Below, piece after piece: positions 8,262 through 17,607 of a stretch of DNA of 64,000 nucleotides; within the stretch, counting starts at the first letter, position 1; every line of letters begins with the position of its first letter. The stretch comes from Acinetobacter wuhouensis (GTDB lineage: Bacteria; Pseudomonadota; Gammaproteobacteria; Pseudomonadales; Moraxellaceae): the NCBI RefSeq assembly GCF_001696605.3, contig NZ_CP031716.1, positions 1,364,001-1,428,000 on the forward strand, read 5' to 3'. Both the position numbers and the translations under genes were made by a program. The notes below the pieces were generated by a model. That model was not told the origin of the DNA, did no database searches, and saw nothing but the letters and a program-made list of their open reading frames with translations.

Positions 8262-11200
8262 ATGAACAAAATTTATAAGGTTATTTGGAACGCACAACTA
8301 GGATGTTGGCAAGCCGTTTCAGAGTTAGCAAAAAATCATACCGCTTCGCAAAGCTCAGATGCTTCAAAGTCTACTGATAGCAGTTTGGCGCAAAAAGTTT
8401 CACGTTTGATTTTGTTTGGTATGGCGTTGTTACCATTATCCATTCATGCGGCAATTTCAAATGTTGAACTACCAACAGGCGCACACATCAACTCAGGTTC
8501 TGCAAGTTTTAGCCAAAATAATAATACTTTAAATATTAATCAAAATACTCAAAACCTGAGTGCCAACTGGAATACATTTAATATTGGTAAAGATGCTACA
8601 GTTAACTTTAATCAACCGAATCAATCATCTACCGCAATTAACCGTGTGTTAGACAGCAATGCCTCTCAGATCATGGGGCGTTTAAATGCCAATGGTCAGG
8701 TGTTTTTACTGAATCCGAATGGCGTTGTGTTCTCAAAAACAGCACAGGTCAATGTGGGGGGGATTGTTGCATCTACACTCAACTTAAATGATGCAGACAT
8801 ACAAAATGGTAAATACACTTTAAAAGGCGATGCCAATAGCAATGCCAGTGTAGAAAACCACGGTTTAATTCAAACTTTAAAAGGTGGCACAGTTGCCTTA
8901 ATTGCTCCCAATGTAAAAAATACAGGGACAATTAAAACTCCAGATGGCATAACACATCTCACTTCAGCAAGTCAGGTGACCTTAGCATTACAAAATGGTT
9001 CTTTGACACAGTATCAAGTCGAACAAGGGGTATTGCAAGGTTTAGTGGAAAATGGTGGAGCAATTATTGCTGACAATGGCGCAGTGTATTTAACTGCAAA
9101 AGCTAAAGACAGCTTAAGTAAAGCTGTAGTTAACCATACTGGTGTGATTGAAGCCAATCGTTTAACGCAAAACGCCAAAGGTGAAATTATCCTTCTTGGG
9201 GACATGCAAGTTGGGACAACTACAGTCAGTGGAATATTAAAAGCAGAAGGTAAAAACGGTGCAGATGGTGGTTTTATTGAAACATCAGCTGCAAACGTTA
9301 AAATCCAAAAAGGCACTCAAGTTTCAACACGTTCTGATGGTGGTAAAACAGGTAAATGGTTAATTGATCCGACAGATTTTACGATTAGCTCAGGAACAGT
9401 AGATCAAACAAATAGTGGCATAGGTGCTGAAACCCTACAAAGTAATTTAGCGGCAACAGATATTGAATTACAAACGGTGAGGGAGGGTGAAGAGTCAGGC
9501 GATATTCATGTTAATGCTGATGTAACTTGGAATGCGGCGACGACTTTAACACTGACAGCACATAATAATATTAATATCAATAAAAATATCACTGCACAAA
9601 ATGGTGGTTTAACTTTAAATGCTGCCAATAATATCACCGCTACAGGTAATGTAAATGTTGATACATTTACTTTAGCTCAAGGTAATTGGTTGCAAAATGC
9701 ACCTACATTATTACCAAGTTTTTATGCCAAAGATTTTCGTTTAAATGGCGGTACTTTCATTCGAGCCTTAGGTGGTGATGGTTCTGTTGCAACACCGTGG
9801 AGGTTGACCGATATTTATGGTGTGCAAGGTGTTGGAACCAAATTAAATGACAATTTCGAACTGGCAAATGACATAGATGCAAGTGGTACAGTCAGCTGGA
9901 ATGGAACGTCGGGTTTTAAACCAATTGGTGATTTTAAGTATAATAGCGATACAGAGATTTTTGAGGATAATAGCTTTACAGGTATTTTTGAAGGTAAAAA
10001 TCATACTATTTCAAATTTAAACATCAATGCAGAAGAGCAACAAGGATATGTTGGTTTGTTTGGTCTTATTTCGGGGAAAGAAGATCTAAAAGCTGAAATT
10101 AATAATCTCAATCTCACAAATGTTGCGATTTCAGGAAGTGCTGGAAGTATCTTTGGTGGGCTAGTTGGTGGAAATTTTGGTGGTTCAATCAGTAATTCAA
10201 CAGTATCAGGGACGATTTCAGGAAGTAGTTATTCAGTAGTTGGTGGACTGGTTGGTCAGAATAACTCAGGTTCGATCAGTAATTCAACAGTATCAGGGAC
10301 GATTTTAGGAAGTGGTTATGCAGTTGGTGGCTTAGTTGGTCAGAATGACTCAGGTTCGATCAGTAATTCAACAGTATCAGGAACGATTTCAGGAAGTAGT
10401 TATGCAGTAGTTGGTGGACTGGTTGGTCATAATTACTTAGGTTCGATCAGTAATTCAAAAGTATCAGGAGCGATTTTAGGAAGTGGTTATGCAGTTGGTG
10501 GTCTGGTTGGTATAAATGTTGATAGTTCGATCAGTAATTCAACAGTATCAGGAACGATTTCAGGAGGTGATACTTTCGTAGGTGGTCTAGTTGGTATAAA
10601 TGATGGTGGTTCGATCAGTAATTCAACGGCGAATACTAATATAGATTTAACCTTTGAAAATAATGAATATTTTGGTAATTCAGACCATAATGTGGGTGGT
10701 TTAGTTGGATATAGTAGTGATGGACAAATAATTTCATCACATGCAACGGGAGATATTACTTTAGTCAATAATGCTACGCAGACAAGAATAAATGTTGGCG
10801 GTTTAGTTGGGCAGTTCGAAGTTCGTCGTTCAGATGGAGCAATAGATTCAGAGAGTCCAGTTCTAGGTATTTCAGATAGTACAGCTTCTGGTGCAATTAC
10901 AGTAACTTCAAATGTAAATAGTTCAGAAGAAAATTATTCTCGTCTTAACTTTAATATTGGTGGATTAGTTGGCGTGAATGATAGTGGGGCAATTAGTAGC
11001 TCTACAGCGACTGGAAATGTTTCTTTAAACTCAATAGTTAATGGTGAAAATGGCGATGACAGCAATATCAGCTTTAATCGTGATAATAACCTTGGTGGAT
11101 TAGTTGGTTTGAATGAAGGTGGGGCAATTAGTGGCTCGACAGCGATTGGAAATGTTTCCTTAACCTCAACTGTTAATTCATCTGGTTCAGTTGATGATGG

Positions 11201-14200
11201 GTATAATAATAGTTCAGGTCATATCAATGTTTACAGTTATAACAATATTGGTGGTTTGATTGGTTCGAATTACCTTGGGAATGTTGTTGATTCTACAGCG
11301 ACTGGAAATGTTTCTTTAACCTCAACTGTTAATTCATCTGGTTTAGTTGATGGTGGATATAATAATTCAAGTCGTATCGATGTTGACAGTTATAACTACA
11401 TTGGTGGTTTGATTGGTTCGAATTACCTTGGGAATGTTGTTGATTCTACAGCGACTGGAAATGTTTCTTTAACTTCATCTATTAATTCATCTAGTTCAGT
11501 TGATGGTGGATATTTTAGTTCAAGTAGTATCGGTGTTGACAGTTATAACTACATTGGTGGTTTGATTGGTTCGAATTACCTTGGGAATGTTGTTGATTCT
11601 ACAGCGACTGGAAATGTTTCTTTAACTTCATCTATTAATTCATCTAGTTCAGTTGATGGTGGATATTTTAGTTCAAGTAGTATCGGTGTTGACAGTTATA
11701 ACTACATTGGTGGTTTGATTGGTGAAAATTACGATAGTGAAATTACCAATTCTCAAGCGAGTGGCTTAATAACTATATCCGACAACGGAGAAAACTTCGA
11801 AGGAAACATCGGTGGTTTAATCGGCTTGAATGAATATGGAGCAATTAGTAATTCTACAGCGAGTGGTTCAATTACTGTAACGAGCAATGGAATTGACTTT
11901 GAAGGAAACATTGGTGGTTTGATCGGCTTGAATGACTATGGAGCAATTAGTAATTCTACAGCGAGTGGTCATATAAAGTTAAATGCAAATAGCGAGACTA
12001 CTGATCTTGGATTAGGTGTTGAAGCCAAACTCGGTGGATTGGTTGGTAATAACTACGGGGCTGATATACAAAATAGCCATGCAACAGGAAATGTTGATGC
12101 CAATATCACTTTGGATAGTAAAATTTTAGCAGAGCGTTATACAGACCCAGAAATTATATTAAAAGTTGGAGGGCTTGTTGGTTCTAATGATTATGGAAAT
12201 ATTAGCAATAGTGATGCGCTTGGGCATATAACTGCGAAAGCAATTAGCAAAGAGTCAAACGCTGGATATGATGGAGAACGCAATCCATATGTGGAAGCTG
12301 AAATATATGCGGGTGGATTAGTTGGAGAAAACTCAGGGAACATTACTCAAAGTTATGCTCTAGGTGATGTGAAGACTTCATTAACGGCTGAAATTATTAA
12401 AAAAACAGTTAATGAGGCATTTAATTCAGACAGTCATGTGTATGCACAGTCATATACTGGAGGATTGGTTGGTGAAAATTCTGGCAACATCCAAGAAAGT
12501 TATGCCTTTGGTGATGTTTCAGCGTCTGTGAAAAGTTCAGTCATAGACGGTGCTACAGGAGCAGACATCAGTTCAAGCTTTGAAGGTGGGGTACTTGCAC
12601 AAGCGTATGCTGGTGGTTTAGTAGGTGTAAATATCGGGAATAACTACTCAAATGATACTCGAAATATGGATTTACCTGTTGGAACTGGACCAAGTATTCT
12701 TGATAGCTATGCCGCAGGTTCAGTCACAGCGACATCGAGTGGAGAAGCATTTGCGGGTGGTTTAGTCGGTTCTAATGGACAAGGATTTGGCGGATATAGT
12801 TCTATTGGTGGCGACATTCAAAACACTTATGCGACAGGTTTAGTCACAGCAACAGGTGCAAGTGCTGAACAAACGTATGCAGGTGGATTGCTTGGTGCAA
12901 ATCATATTGTTGTTAACTACTCACACAACAATGAAAATCCAGATTCACCACTTTTAAATGCTTCAAGTGGCACTGTTTCAAATAGTTTTTGGAATACCGA
13001 AACCTCAGGTCAAACCCAAGGGGTTGGTGGATTTATTGCCGCAAATCAAGAGCAATTCGGTGATCTTTCTGCGGAAGCGTTAGCTCAAATTGATGCATTA
13101 AAACAAGTCCCAGAAAGCTTAAAAGGCATCACGACTGCGCAAATGAAACAGTCTTCGACTTTCAAAGAGGCGGGTTGGGATATTTCCAATAAAGGGGATG
13201 AGGACACTGTTTGGAGAATTTACGAAGGCTATACAGGACCGTTACTCAGAAACTTCCTAACTAAAGTAGATACCTCAAATAGTACCAGCAATATTACTTA
13301 TGATGGTAAAACACATAATTTGACACTCAATAGTACTGAAGACTTAGATTCAAGCAAATTATTGGTCGGAAGTGGTACAGGTAGTGCTCGAAATGCTGGT
13401 AGCTATACAGCCCAGTTCTATTCACATCAACAAGGTTATGATTTATTGGGTGATACTGCCAATCTAACGATAGATAAAGCCAAGATTAATAATGTTACTG
13501 GTATTATTGCCAATGACCGTACTTATGATACGACCACCAATGCAAGCTTAAATACAGGTTCAGCAAAGTTCAATGGTCTAATCGAAGGTGATTCACTGAC
13601 TGTTGACTCAGCAAATGGTCAGTTCGCAGACAAAAATGCGGGTGAAGGTAAAACCGTAAATATCAATGGAATTACCTTAGCTGGCGCAGATGCAGCAAAC
13701 TATGAGCTTGTTGATAATACAGCAACTGCAAAAGCCAATATCGGTAAAGCCAAGATTGATCATGTGACTGGTATCACAGCCAATGACCGTATATATGATG
13801 CGACCACCAATGCAAGTTTAAATACAGGTTCTGCATCGTTCAATGGTTTATTAAATGGTGATTCATTGACTGTAGGCTTAGCAAAAGGACAGTTTGCAGA
13901 CAAAAACGCAGGTACAGGTAAAACCGTAAATATCAATGGTATTACCTTATCTGGCGCAGATGCAGCAAACTATGAACTGGTTGATAACACAGCAACTGCA
14001 AAAGCCAATATTGGTAAAGCTAAGATTGATAATATTACTGGTATCACAGCCAATGACCGTACTTATGATACGACAACCAATGCAAGCTTAAATACGGGTT
14101 CAGCAACATTCAATGGTTTATTGAATGGTGACTCGTTGACTGTGGGTTCTGCGCAAGGTCAGTTTGCAGACAAAAATGCAGGTACAGGTAAAACCGTAAA

Positions 14201-14993
14201 TATCAATGGAATTACCTTAGCTGGCGCAGATGCAGCAAACTATGAACTTGTTAATAACACAGCAACTGCAAAAGCCAATATTAGCAAAGCTAAGATTGAT
14301 AATATTACTGGTATCACAGCCAATGACCGTACTTATGATACGACAACCAATGCAAGCTTAAATACAGGTTCAGCAACATTCAATGGTTTATTGAATGGTG
14401 ACTCGTTGACTGTGGGTTCTGCGCAAGGTCAGTTTGCAGACAAAAACGCAGGTACAGGTAAAACCGTAAATATCAATGGTATTACCTTATCTGGCGCAGA
14501 TGCAGCAAACTATGAACTTGTTAATAACACAGCAACTGCAAAAGCCAATATTGGTAAAGCTAAGATTGATAATATTACTGGTATCACTGCCAATGACCGT
14601 GTTTATGATGGAACAACCAATGTCAGCTTGAATACAGGCTCTGCAACATTCAATGGTTTATTGAATGGTGACTCATTGACTGTAGGTTCTGCGCAAGGTC
14701 AGTTTGCGGACAAGAATGCAGGCACAGGTAAAACCGTGACTATCAAAGGGATTACACTTTCTGGTGATGATGCAGCAAACTATGAACTTGTTGATAGCAC
14801 AGCGACAACAACAGCAACGATCAAACCGATGGTAAATCCAGTAATATTCCAACCTAGCGCAGCATATTTACAAGCTATTCAAGCATTAGAAAGAGATAAA
14901 GATCAATTTGAACCACAAGGTGAAATCAAAATCGAAGTGATTGATGGTGGTGTAAATTTGGTTGGTTTAAATAAAATTTCTGGGGAGCATTAA
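8262..14993 (+). CDS. TpsA: filamentous haemagglutinin-type two-partner secretion exoprotein with GLUG and YDG repeats
   Basis: This 2243-residue protein is secreted by its TpsB partner encoded next door. The N-terminus is an extended signal peptide region (MNKIYKVIWNAQLGCWQAVS), then a hydrophobic core ending near IHA at residue 63. The TPS secretion domain follows, with NPNG at 151-154. Residues of about 580-1550 are dozens of GLUG-type motifs (GGLVGxNxGxISNSTASG), predicted as a beta-helix stalk. Residues 1739-2188 are five tandem 90-residue YDG/MBG repeats. There is no recognisable CDI toxin end or pre-toxin motif, so I favour an adhesin or biofilm role. GGGG about 6 nt before ATG serves as ribosome binding site. 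TpsB starts 3 nt after the stop, so the two genes form an operon. Confidence 0.93.
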   Translation: MNKIYKVIWNAQLGCWQAVSELAKNHTASQSSDASKSTDSSLAQKVSRLILFGMALLPLSIHAAISNVELPTGAHINSGSASFSQNNNTLNINQNTQNLSANWNTFNIGKDATVNFNQPNQSSTAINRVLDSNASQIMGRLNANGQVFLLNPNGVVFSKTAQVNVGGIVASTLNLNDADIQNGKYTLKGDANSNASVENHGLIQTLKGGTVALIAPNVKNTGTIKTPDGITHLTSASQVTLALQNGSLTQYQVEQGVLQGLVENGGAIIADNGAVYLTAKAKDSLSKAVVNHTGVIEANRLTQNAKGEIILLGDMQVGTTTVSGILKAEGKNGADGGFIETSAANVKIQKGTQVSTRSDGGKTGKWLIDPTDFTISSGTVDQTNSGIGAETLQSNLAATDIELQTVREGEESGDIHVNADVTWNAATTLTLTAHNNININKNITAQNGGLTLNAANNITATGNVNVDTFTLAQGNWLQNAPTLLPSFYAKDFRLNGGTFIRALGGDGSVATPWRLTDIYGVQGVGTKLNDNFELANDIDASGTVSWNGTSGFKPIGDFKYNSDTEIFEDNSFTGIFEGKNHTISNLNINAEEQQGYVGLFGLISGKEDLKAEINNLNLTNVAISGSAGSIFGGLVGGNFGGSISNSTVSGTISGSSYSVVGGLVGQNNSGSISNSTVSGTILGSGYAVGGLVGQNDSGSISNSTVSGTISGSSYAVVGGLVGHNYLGSISNSKVSGAILGSGYAVGGLVGINVDSSISNSTVSGTISGGDTFVGGLVGINDGGSISNSTANTNIDLTFENNEYFGNSDHNVGGLVGYSSDGQIISSHATGDITLVNNATQTRINVGGLVGQFEVRRSDGAIDSESPVLGISDSTASGAITVTSNVNSSEENYSRLNFNIGGLVGVNDSGAISSSTATGNVSLNSIVNGENGDDSNISFNRDNNLGGLVGLNEGGAISGSTAIGNVSLTSTVNSSGSVDDGYNNSSGHINVYSYNNIGGLIGSNYLGNVVDSTATGNVSLTSTVNSSGLVDGGYNNSSRIDVDSYNYIGGLIGSNYLGNVVDSTATGNVSLTSSINSSSSVDGGYFSSSSIGVDSYNYIGGLIGSNYLGNVVDSTATGNVSLTSSINSSSSVDGGYFSSSSIGVDSYNYIGGLIGENYDSEITNSQASGLITISDNGENFEGNIGGLIGLNEYGAISNSTASGSITVTSNGIDFEGNIGGLIGLNDYGAISNSTASGHIKLNANSETTDLGLGVEAKLGGLVGNNYGADIQNSHATGNVDANITLDSKILAERYTDPEIILKVGGLVGSNDYGNISNSDALGHITAKAISKESNAGYDGERNPYVEAEIYAGGLVGENSGNITQSYALGDVKTSLTAEIIKKTVNEAFNSDSHVYAQSYTGGLVGENSGNIQESYAFGDVSASVKSSVIDGATGADISSSFEGGVLAQAYAGGLVGVNIGNNYSNDTRNMDLPVGTGPSILDSYAAGSVTATSSGEAFAGGLVGSNGQGFGGYSSIGGDIQNTYATGLVTATGASAEQTYAGGLLGANHIVVNYSHNNENPDSPLLNASSGTVSNSFWNTETSGQTQGVGGFIAANQEQFGDLSAEALAQIDALKQVPESLKGITTAQMKQSSTFKEAGWDISNKGDEDTVWRIYEGYTGPLLRNFLTKVDTSNSTSNITYDGKTHNLTLNSTEDLDSSKLLVGSGTGSARNAGSYTAQFYSHQQGYDLLGDTANLTIDKAKINNVTGIIANDRTYDTTTNASLNTGSAKFNGLIEGDSLTVDSANGQFADKNAGEGKTVNINGITLAGADAANYELVDNTATAKANIGKAKIDHVTGITANDRIYDATTNASLNTGSASFNGLLNGDSLTVGLAKGQFADKNAGTGKTVNINGITLSGADAANYELVDNTATAKANIGKAKIDNITGITANDRTYDTTTNASLNTGSATFNGLLNGDSLTVGSAQGQFADKNAGTGKTVNINGITLAGADAANYELVNNTATAKANISKAKIDNITGITANDRTYDTTTNASLNTGSATFNGLLNGDSLTVGSAQGQFADKNAGTGKTVNINGITLSGADAANYELVNNTATAKANIGKAKIDNITGITANDRVYDGTTNVSLNTGSATFNGLLNGDSLTVGSAQGQFADKNAGTGKTVTIKGITLSGDDAANYELVDSTATTTATIKPMVNPVIFQPSAAYLQAIQALERDKDQFEPQGEIKIEVIDGGVNLVGLNKISGEH
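11251..11709 (+). repeat. Three tandem 153-bp repeats inside tpsA
   Basis: The sequence GTGGTTTGATTGGTTCGAAT recurs at 11251, 11404 and 11557, and its first bases again at 11710, giving an exact 153-bp (51-residue) period. The second half of unit 2 and most of unit 3 are nearly identical at DNA level, including silent positions, which points to recent duplication. Confidence 0.85.
13476..14825 (+). repeat. Five tandem 270-bp YDG repeats inside tpsA
   Basis: Units begin at 13476, 13746, 14016, 14286 and 14556, an exact 270-bp period (90 residues: KAKIDNITGITANDR ... DAANYELV ... KANIG). Units 3 and 4 differ at only a handful of bases. The array could expand or contract by recombination without frameshift. 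Confidence 0.9.
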
Positions 14994-14996
14994 TTG

Positions 14997-16670
14997 ATGA
15001 AACTACAACATAACCTTTTAGCAATTTCAATTTTTGCTTGCTCAATGTCAGTAATTGCTGCGCCTGCACCCAATGCAGGACAGTTACTGCAACAGCAACA
15101 ACAAGGGCAGACCTTAGAGCCACAAACAGCGGTTGAAGTTGAAAGTGCCACAAATACTACAGCACCGAACAGCAGTGATGTACAAATCCCTGTACAAAAA
15201 ATTGAAATCACAGGCAATAGTCGTTTTAGTTCTGAACAGCTACATCGTTTAGTTGCAGATGCAGAAGGAACACAGCTGAACTTAAATCAACTTTGGCAGG
15301 TGACGCAACGAATCACAGCGTATTATCAGCAACAAGGTTATGAGTATAGCCGTGCCTATTTACCACAACAAAATTTAAGTCAAGGTGTTGTACAAATCAA
15401 TGTCCTTGAAGCGTATTACGACAAAACCCAAATCGACAATCAAAGTCGCACTCAAAACTGGTTGATTGAAAAAACTGTTGCACCACTTAAGCAAGGCGAA
15501 CGCATTGACAGTGACCAGATGCAACAACAACTTAAATTGTTGAATCGTTTAAAAGGCGTGACAACACGAAATGTACTTGCACCAGGTGCAACAGTTGGCA
15601 GTAGCCAGCTCAATGTTGAAGTCAACAATTCATCCATGTTGGGTGGATATATTGGCGCGGATAACTTTGGGAACAAATATACCAGTCGTGTTCGAGGCAC
15701 AGCAGGGATCGCTGCTTATAACCTTGCAGGTTTAGGAGATGAACTTAGCTTAGACCTGATGACTGCAGGTGAGCGCATGAACTATGGACGTGTAGGATAT
15801 GCTTTCACATTTACAGGTATGGGTACTCGTGCAGGTGCTAGTTATTCTTACTTAGACTATGAACTGGGGAAAGAACTCAAAGTGCTTGGTGCAGAAGGTA
15901 GTGCAGCACAGACCAGTGTTTTTATTAGCCAACCTGCTTTATTGACCAATAATGCAGAAGTCCTACTCACATTGCAATATGATCACAAGCAGCTTGAAGA
16001 TGACATTAAACTCAACCAATACTATAAACACCGCGATATTGATGTCGTTACAGCACGACTCGATGGTTCGCAGTTTGATCAATTCTTAGGTGGAGGCTTA
16101 ACTCAATACGGTGCTTCAACCAGTTTTGGACACGTAAAATTTAAAAATGATGATGCATCAGCACTCGATGCGCAAACAGCCAAAACAGCAGGGGATTACT
16201 ATACTGCCAGTTTAAATCTGTCACGGTTACAAAATCTGGGTAAAAATGGCACACAAGGCTATTTAGGAATTTATGGACAATACAGCCCATATAACCTAGA
16301 CAGCGCGGAACAGTACTTAGGTGGAGGTCCATTTAACGTCCGTGGTTATGAGTCTAGTCAGTTTGCAGGCTCTACAGGTTATTTAGCAACAGCTGAGTTA
16401 CGCCAAAGCTTATTTGCAGATGCTAAGAATCAAATCACAGGAAAAGTCTTTGTGGATACCGCAGAAGTGACTTTAAATGCGAAAAAATGGGCAGGTGTGA
16501 CAGGTGACAATCAAGTTCAGATCAGCAGTGCAGGTTTGGGCGTAAATTGGACAAATGCATGGAATATTCAAGCCAATGCAGAAGTTGCATTTCCAATTGG
16601 AAATACGCCAGAGCAAATGAAAGACCGAGATGATCATCAATATTGGATTAGTTTAAGAAAGACTTTCTAA
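14997..16670 (+). CDS. TpsB: outer-membrane two-partner secretion transporter (ShlB/FhaC family)
   Basis: It is the 16-strand outer-membrane barrel that exports TpsA. A Sec signal peptide ends near residue 21-22 (SMSVIAA). POTRA domains begin around VQKIEITGNSRF, and a second ends in VEVNNSSMLG before the barrel. The conserved loop-6 motif VRGY is at about 448-451 (GGGPFNVRGYE). The chain ends in Phe (SLRKTF), as BAM substrates do. Total length is 557 residues, normal for the family. I use the ATG at 14997 with GGGGAG upstream instead of the adjoining TTG. It starts 3 nt after the tpsA stop, which fits translational coupling. The specific partner is almost certainly the upstream TpsA. Confidence 0.93.
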   Translation: MKLQHNLLAISIFACSMSVIAAPAPNAGQLLQQQQQGQTLEPQTAVEVESATNTTAPNSSDVQIPVQKIEITGNSRFSSEQLHRLVADAEGTQLNLNQLWQVTQRITAYYQQQGYEYSRAYLPQQNLSQGVVQINVLEAYYDKTQIDNQSRTQNWLIEKTVAPLKQGERIDSDQMQQQLKLLNRLKGVTTRNVLAPGATVGSSQLNVEVNNSSMLGGYIGADNFGNKYTSRVRGTAGIAAYNLAGLGDELSLDLMTAGERMNYGRVGYAFTFTGMGTRAGASYSYLDYELGKELKVLGAEGSAAQTSVFISQPALLTNNAEVLLTLQYDHKQLEDDIKLNQYYKHRDIDVVTARLDGSQFDQFLGGGLTQYGASTSFGHVKFKNDDASALDAQTAKTAGDYYTASLNLSRLQNLGKNGTQGYLGIYGQYSPYNLDSAEQYLGGGPFNVRGYESSQFAGSTGYLATAELRQSLFADAKNQITGKVFVDTAEVTLNAKKWAGVTGDNQVQISSAGLGVNWTNAWNIQANAEVAFPIGNTPEQMKDRDDHQYWISLRKTF

Positions 16671-16754
16671 GCCAGTGTGATCAAGCAAAGGCACTGTTAG
16701 GTTAAGGATAAAAGCTTGATCTAAATGATAATGATAAAAGTGTCAGTACCCCGT

Positions 16755-16778
16755 GGGAAGCTTCGGCTTCCCTTTTTT
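16755..16778 (+). terminator. Intrinsic terminator of the sulfotransferase-cysC-tpsAB region
   Basis: GGGAAGC, a TTCG loop, GCTTCCC and six U residues, 85 nt after the tpsB stop. Confidence 0.92.
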
Positions 16779-16865
16779 ATTTTAAATATGTGTAGAAAAA
16801 AATTATCGAGTAAAGACATTATTCAATTAAGGCTTATTGATTCAAGTGTGAAGAATAATTTAAAA

Positions 16866-17498
16866 CTAAGTTCTTATCATTCCGCTGATAATCAAATCAA
16901 TAATAGAGTCACCATATTTCTTTAAACTCTCAGTATCCTCAGGATTTGCGAGGAAACGTAGTGCCCCATTCATAATCATACCCACAATGTTATGCCCTGT
17001 ATTTTCGCAATCAAGGTTTTCTCGAAAGAATCCGAGTTCCACACCATGTTGTAAATAGTTAGCTGTTAATACACCTGCCATTTGCATGATGCTTTGTACA
17101 AACTTGGTCATTTCAACATCAATCGAAGTGGCTTCTAACAATAACAATTTTAATGTTAAAGGATTATCTTCTGCAAAATGCCTTAATCGCTCAGAAATAC
17201 GCTGACATTGTTCACGATATTCTTCAATATTATTCACGGCTTGAGGTGCATTTTCACCCGTCAGCAAAGCCATAATTTTTTGTAAAGTATCAGAAATGAC
17301 ATGCTGTAAAATATCGCGTTTATTTTCAAAATGGCGGTAGAAGGTCCCATGACCAACACCGACACGTTTGGCAATATCGGCAATCGCAGTCTGATGATAA
17401 CCACGTTCAGAAAACTCAAGAAAAGCAGCTTCTAAAATATCCGCTTGTAATTGTAAGCGTTGACGTTCTGCGCGACTTAAATTTACTTTTTCATTCAT
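16866..17498 (-). CDS. TetR/AcrR family transcriptional regulator
   Basis: The N-terminal helix-turn-helix is clear: AAFLEFSERGYHQTAIADIAKRVGVGHGTFYRHFENKRDIL fits the TetR signature, with the recognition helix at GHGTFYRHF. The remaining 150 residues form the ligand-binding, dimerising domain, whose effector is unknown. I use ATG at 17498 (210 residues) because the longer TTG-initiated frame has no ribosome binding site. The gene is divergent from a flavin monooxygenase-SDR pair, and a symmetrical TGTCAA/TTGACA element lies between them, so it probably represses that pair and itself. The inducer may be the substrate of the monooxygenase, which is inference. Confidence 0.9.
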   Translation of the reverse strand: MNEKVNLSRAERQRLQLQADILEAAFLEFSERGYHQTAIADIAKRVGVGHGTFYRHFENKRDILQHVISDTLQKIMALLTGENAPQAVNNIEEYREQCQRISERLRHFAEDNPLTLKLLLLEATSIDVEMTKFVQSIMQMAGVLTANYLQHGVELGFFRENLDCENTGHNIVGMIMNGALRFLANPEDTESLKKYGDSIIDLIISGMIRT

Positions 17499-17528
17499 AG
17501 GCAAAAAATACCAAATTAAATTTGAAAC

Positions 17529-17550
17529 TGTCAAACAATGGAAATTGACA
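17529..17550. promoter_or_regulatory. Candidate TetR operator between the regulator and the monooxygenase gene
   Basis: TGTCAA and TTGACA form an inverted repeat with a 10-nt centre, 31 nt before the TetR start and 58 nt before the monooxygenase start. Confidence 0.45.
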
Positions 17551-17563
17551 AGTCATTCCGTTT

Positions 17564-17591
17564 TTGACATTGTATTCCTATTGTTTATATT
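17564..17591 (+). promoter_or_regulatory. Sigma-70-like promoter for the monooxygenase-SDR pair
   Basis: TTGACA at 17564-17569 and TATATT at 17586-17591 are spaced 16 nt. The predicted transcript start lies only about 10 nt before the ATG at 17608, so the leader would be very short. Confidence 0.5.
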
Positions 17592-17607
17592 CTAAGCGAT
17601 TTTCATC

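Noticed and set aside
16723..16736. Fur-box-like AAATGATAATGATAA
   Set aside because: It lies between the tpsB stop and its terminator, with no promoter or iron gene next to it.
16725..16925. 66-codon ORF after tpsB
   Set aside because: It runs through the strong terminator at 16755-16778 and the end of the TetR gene, so it is not expected to be translated.
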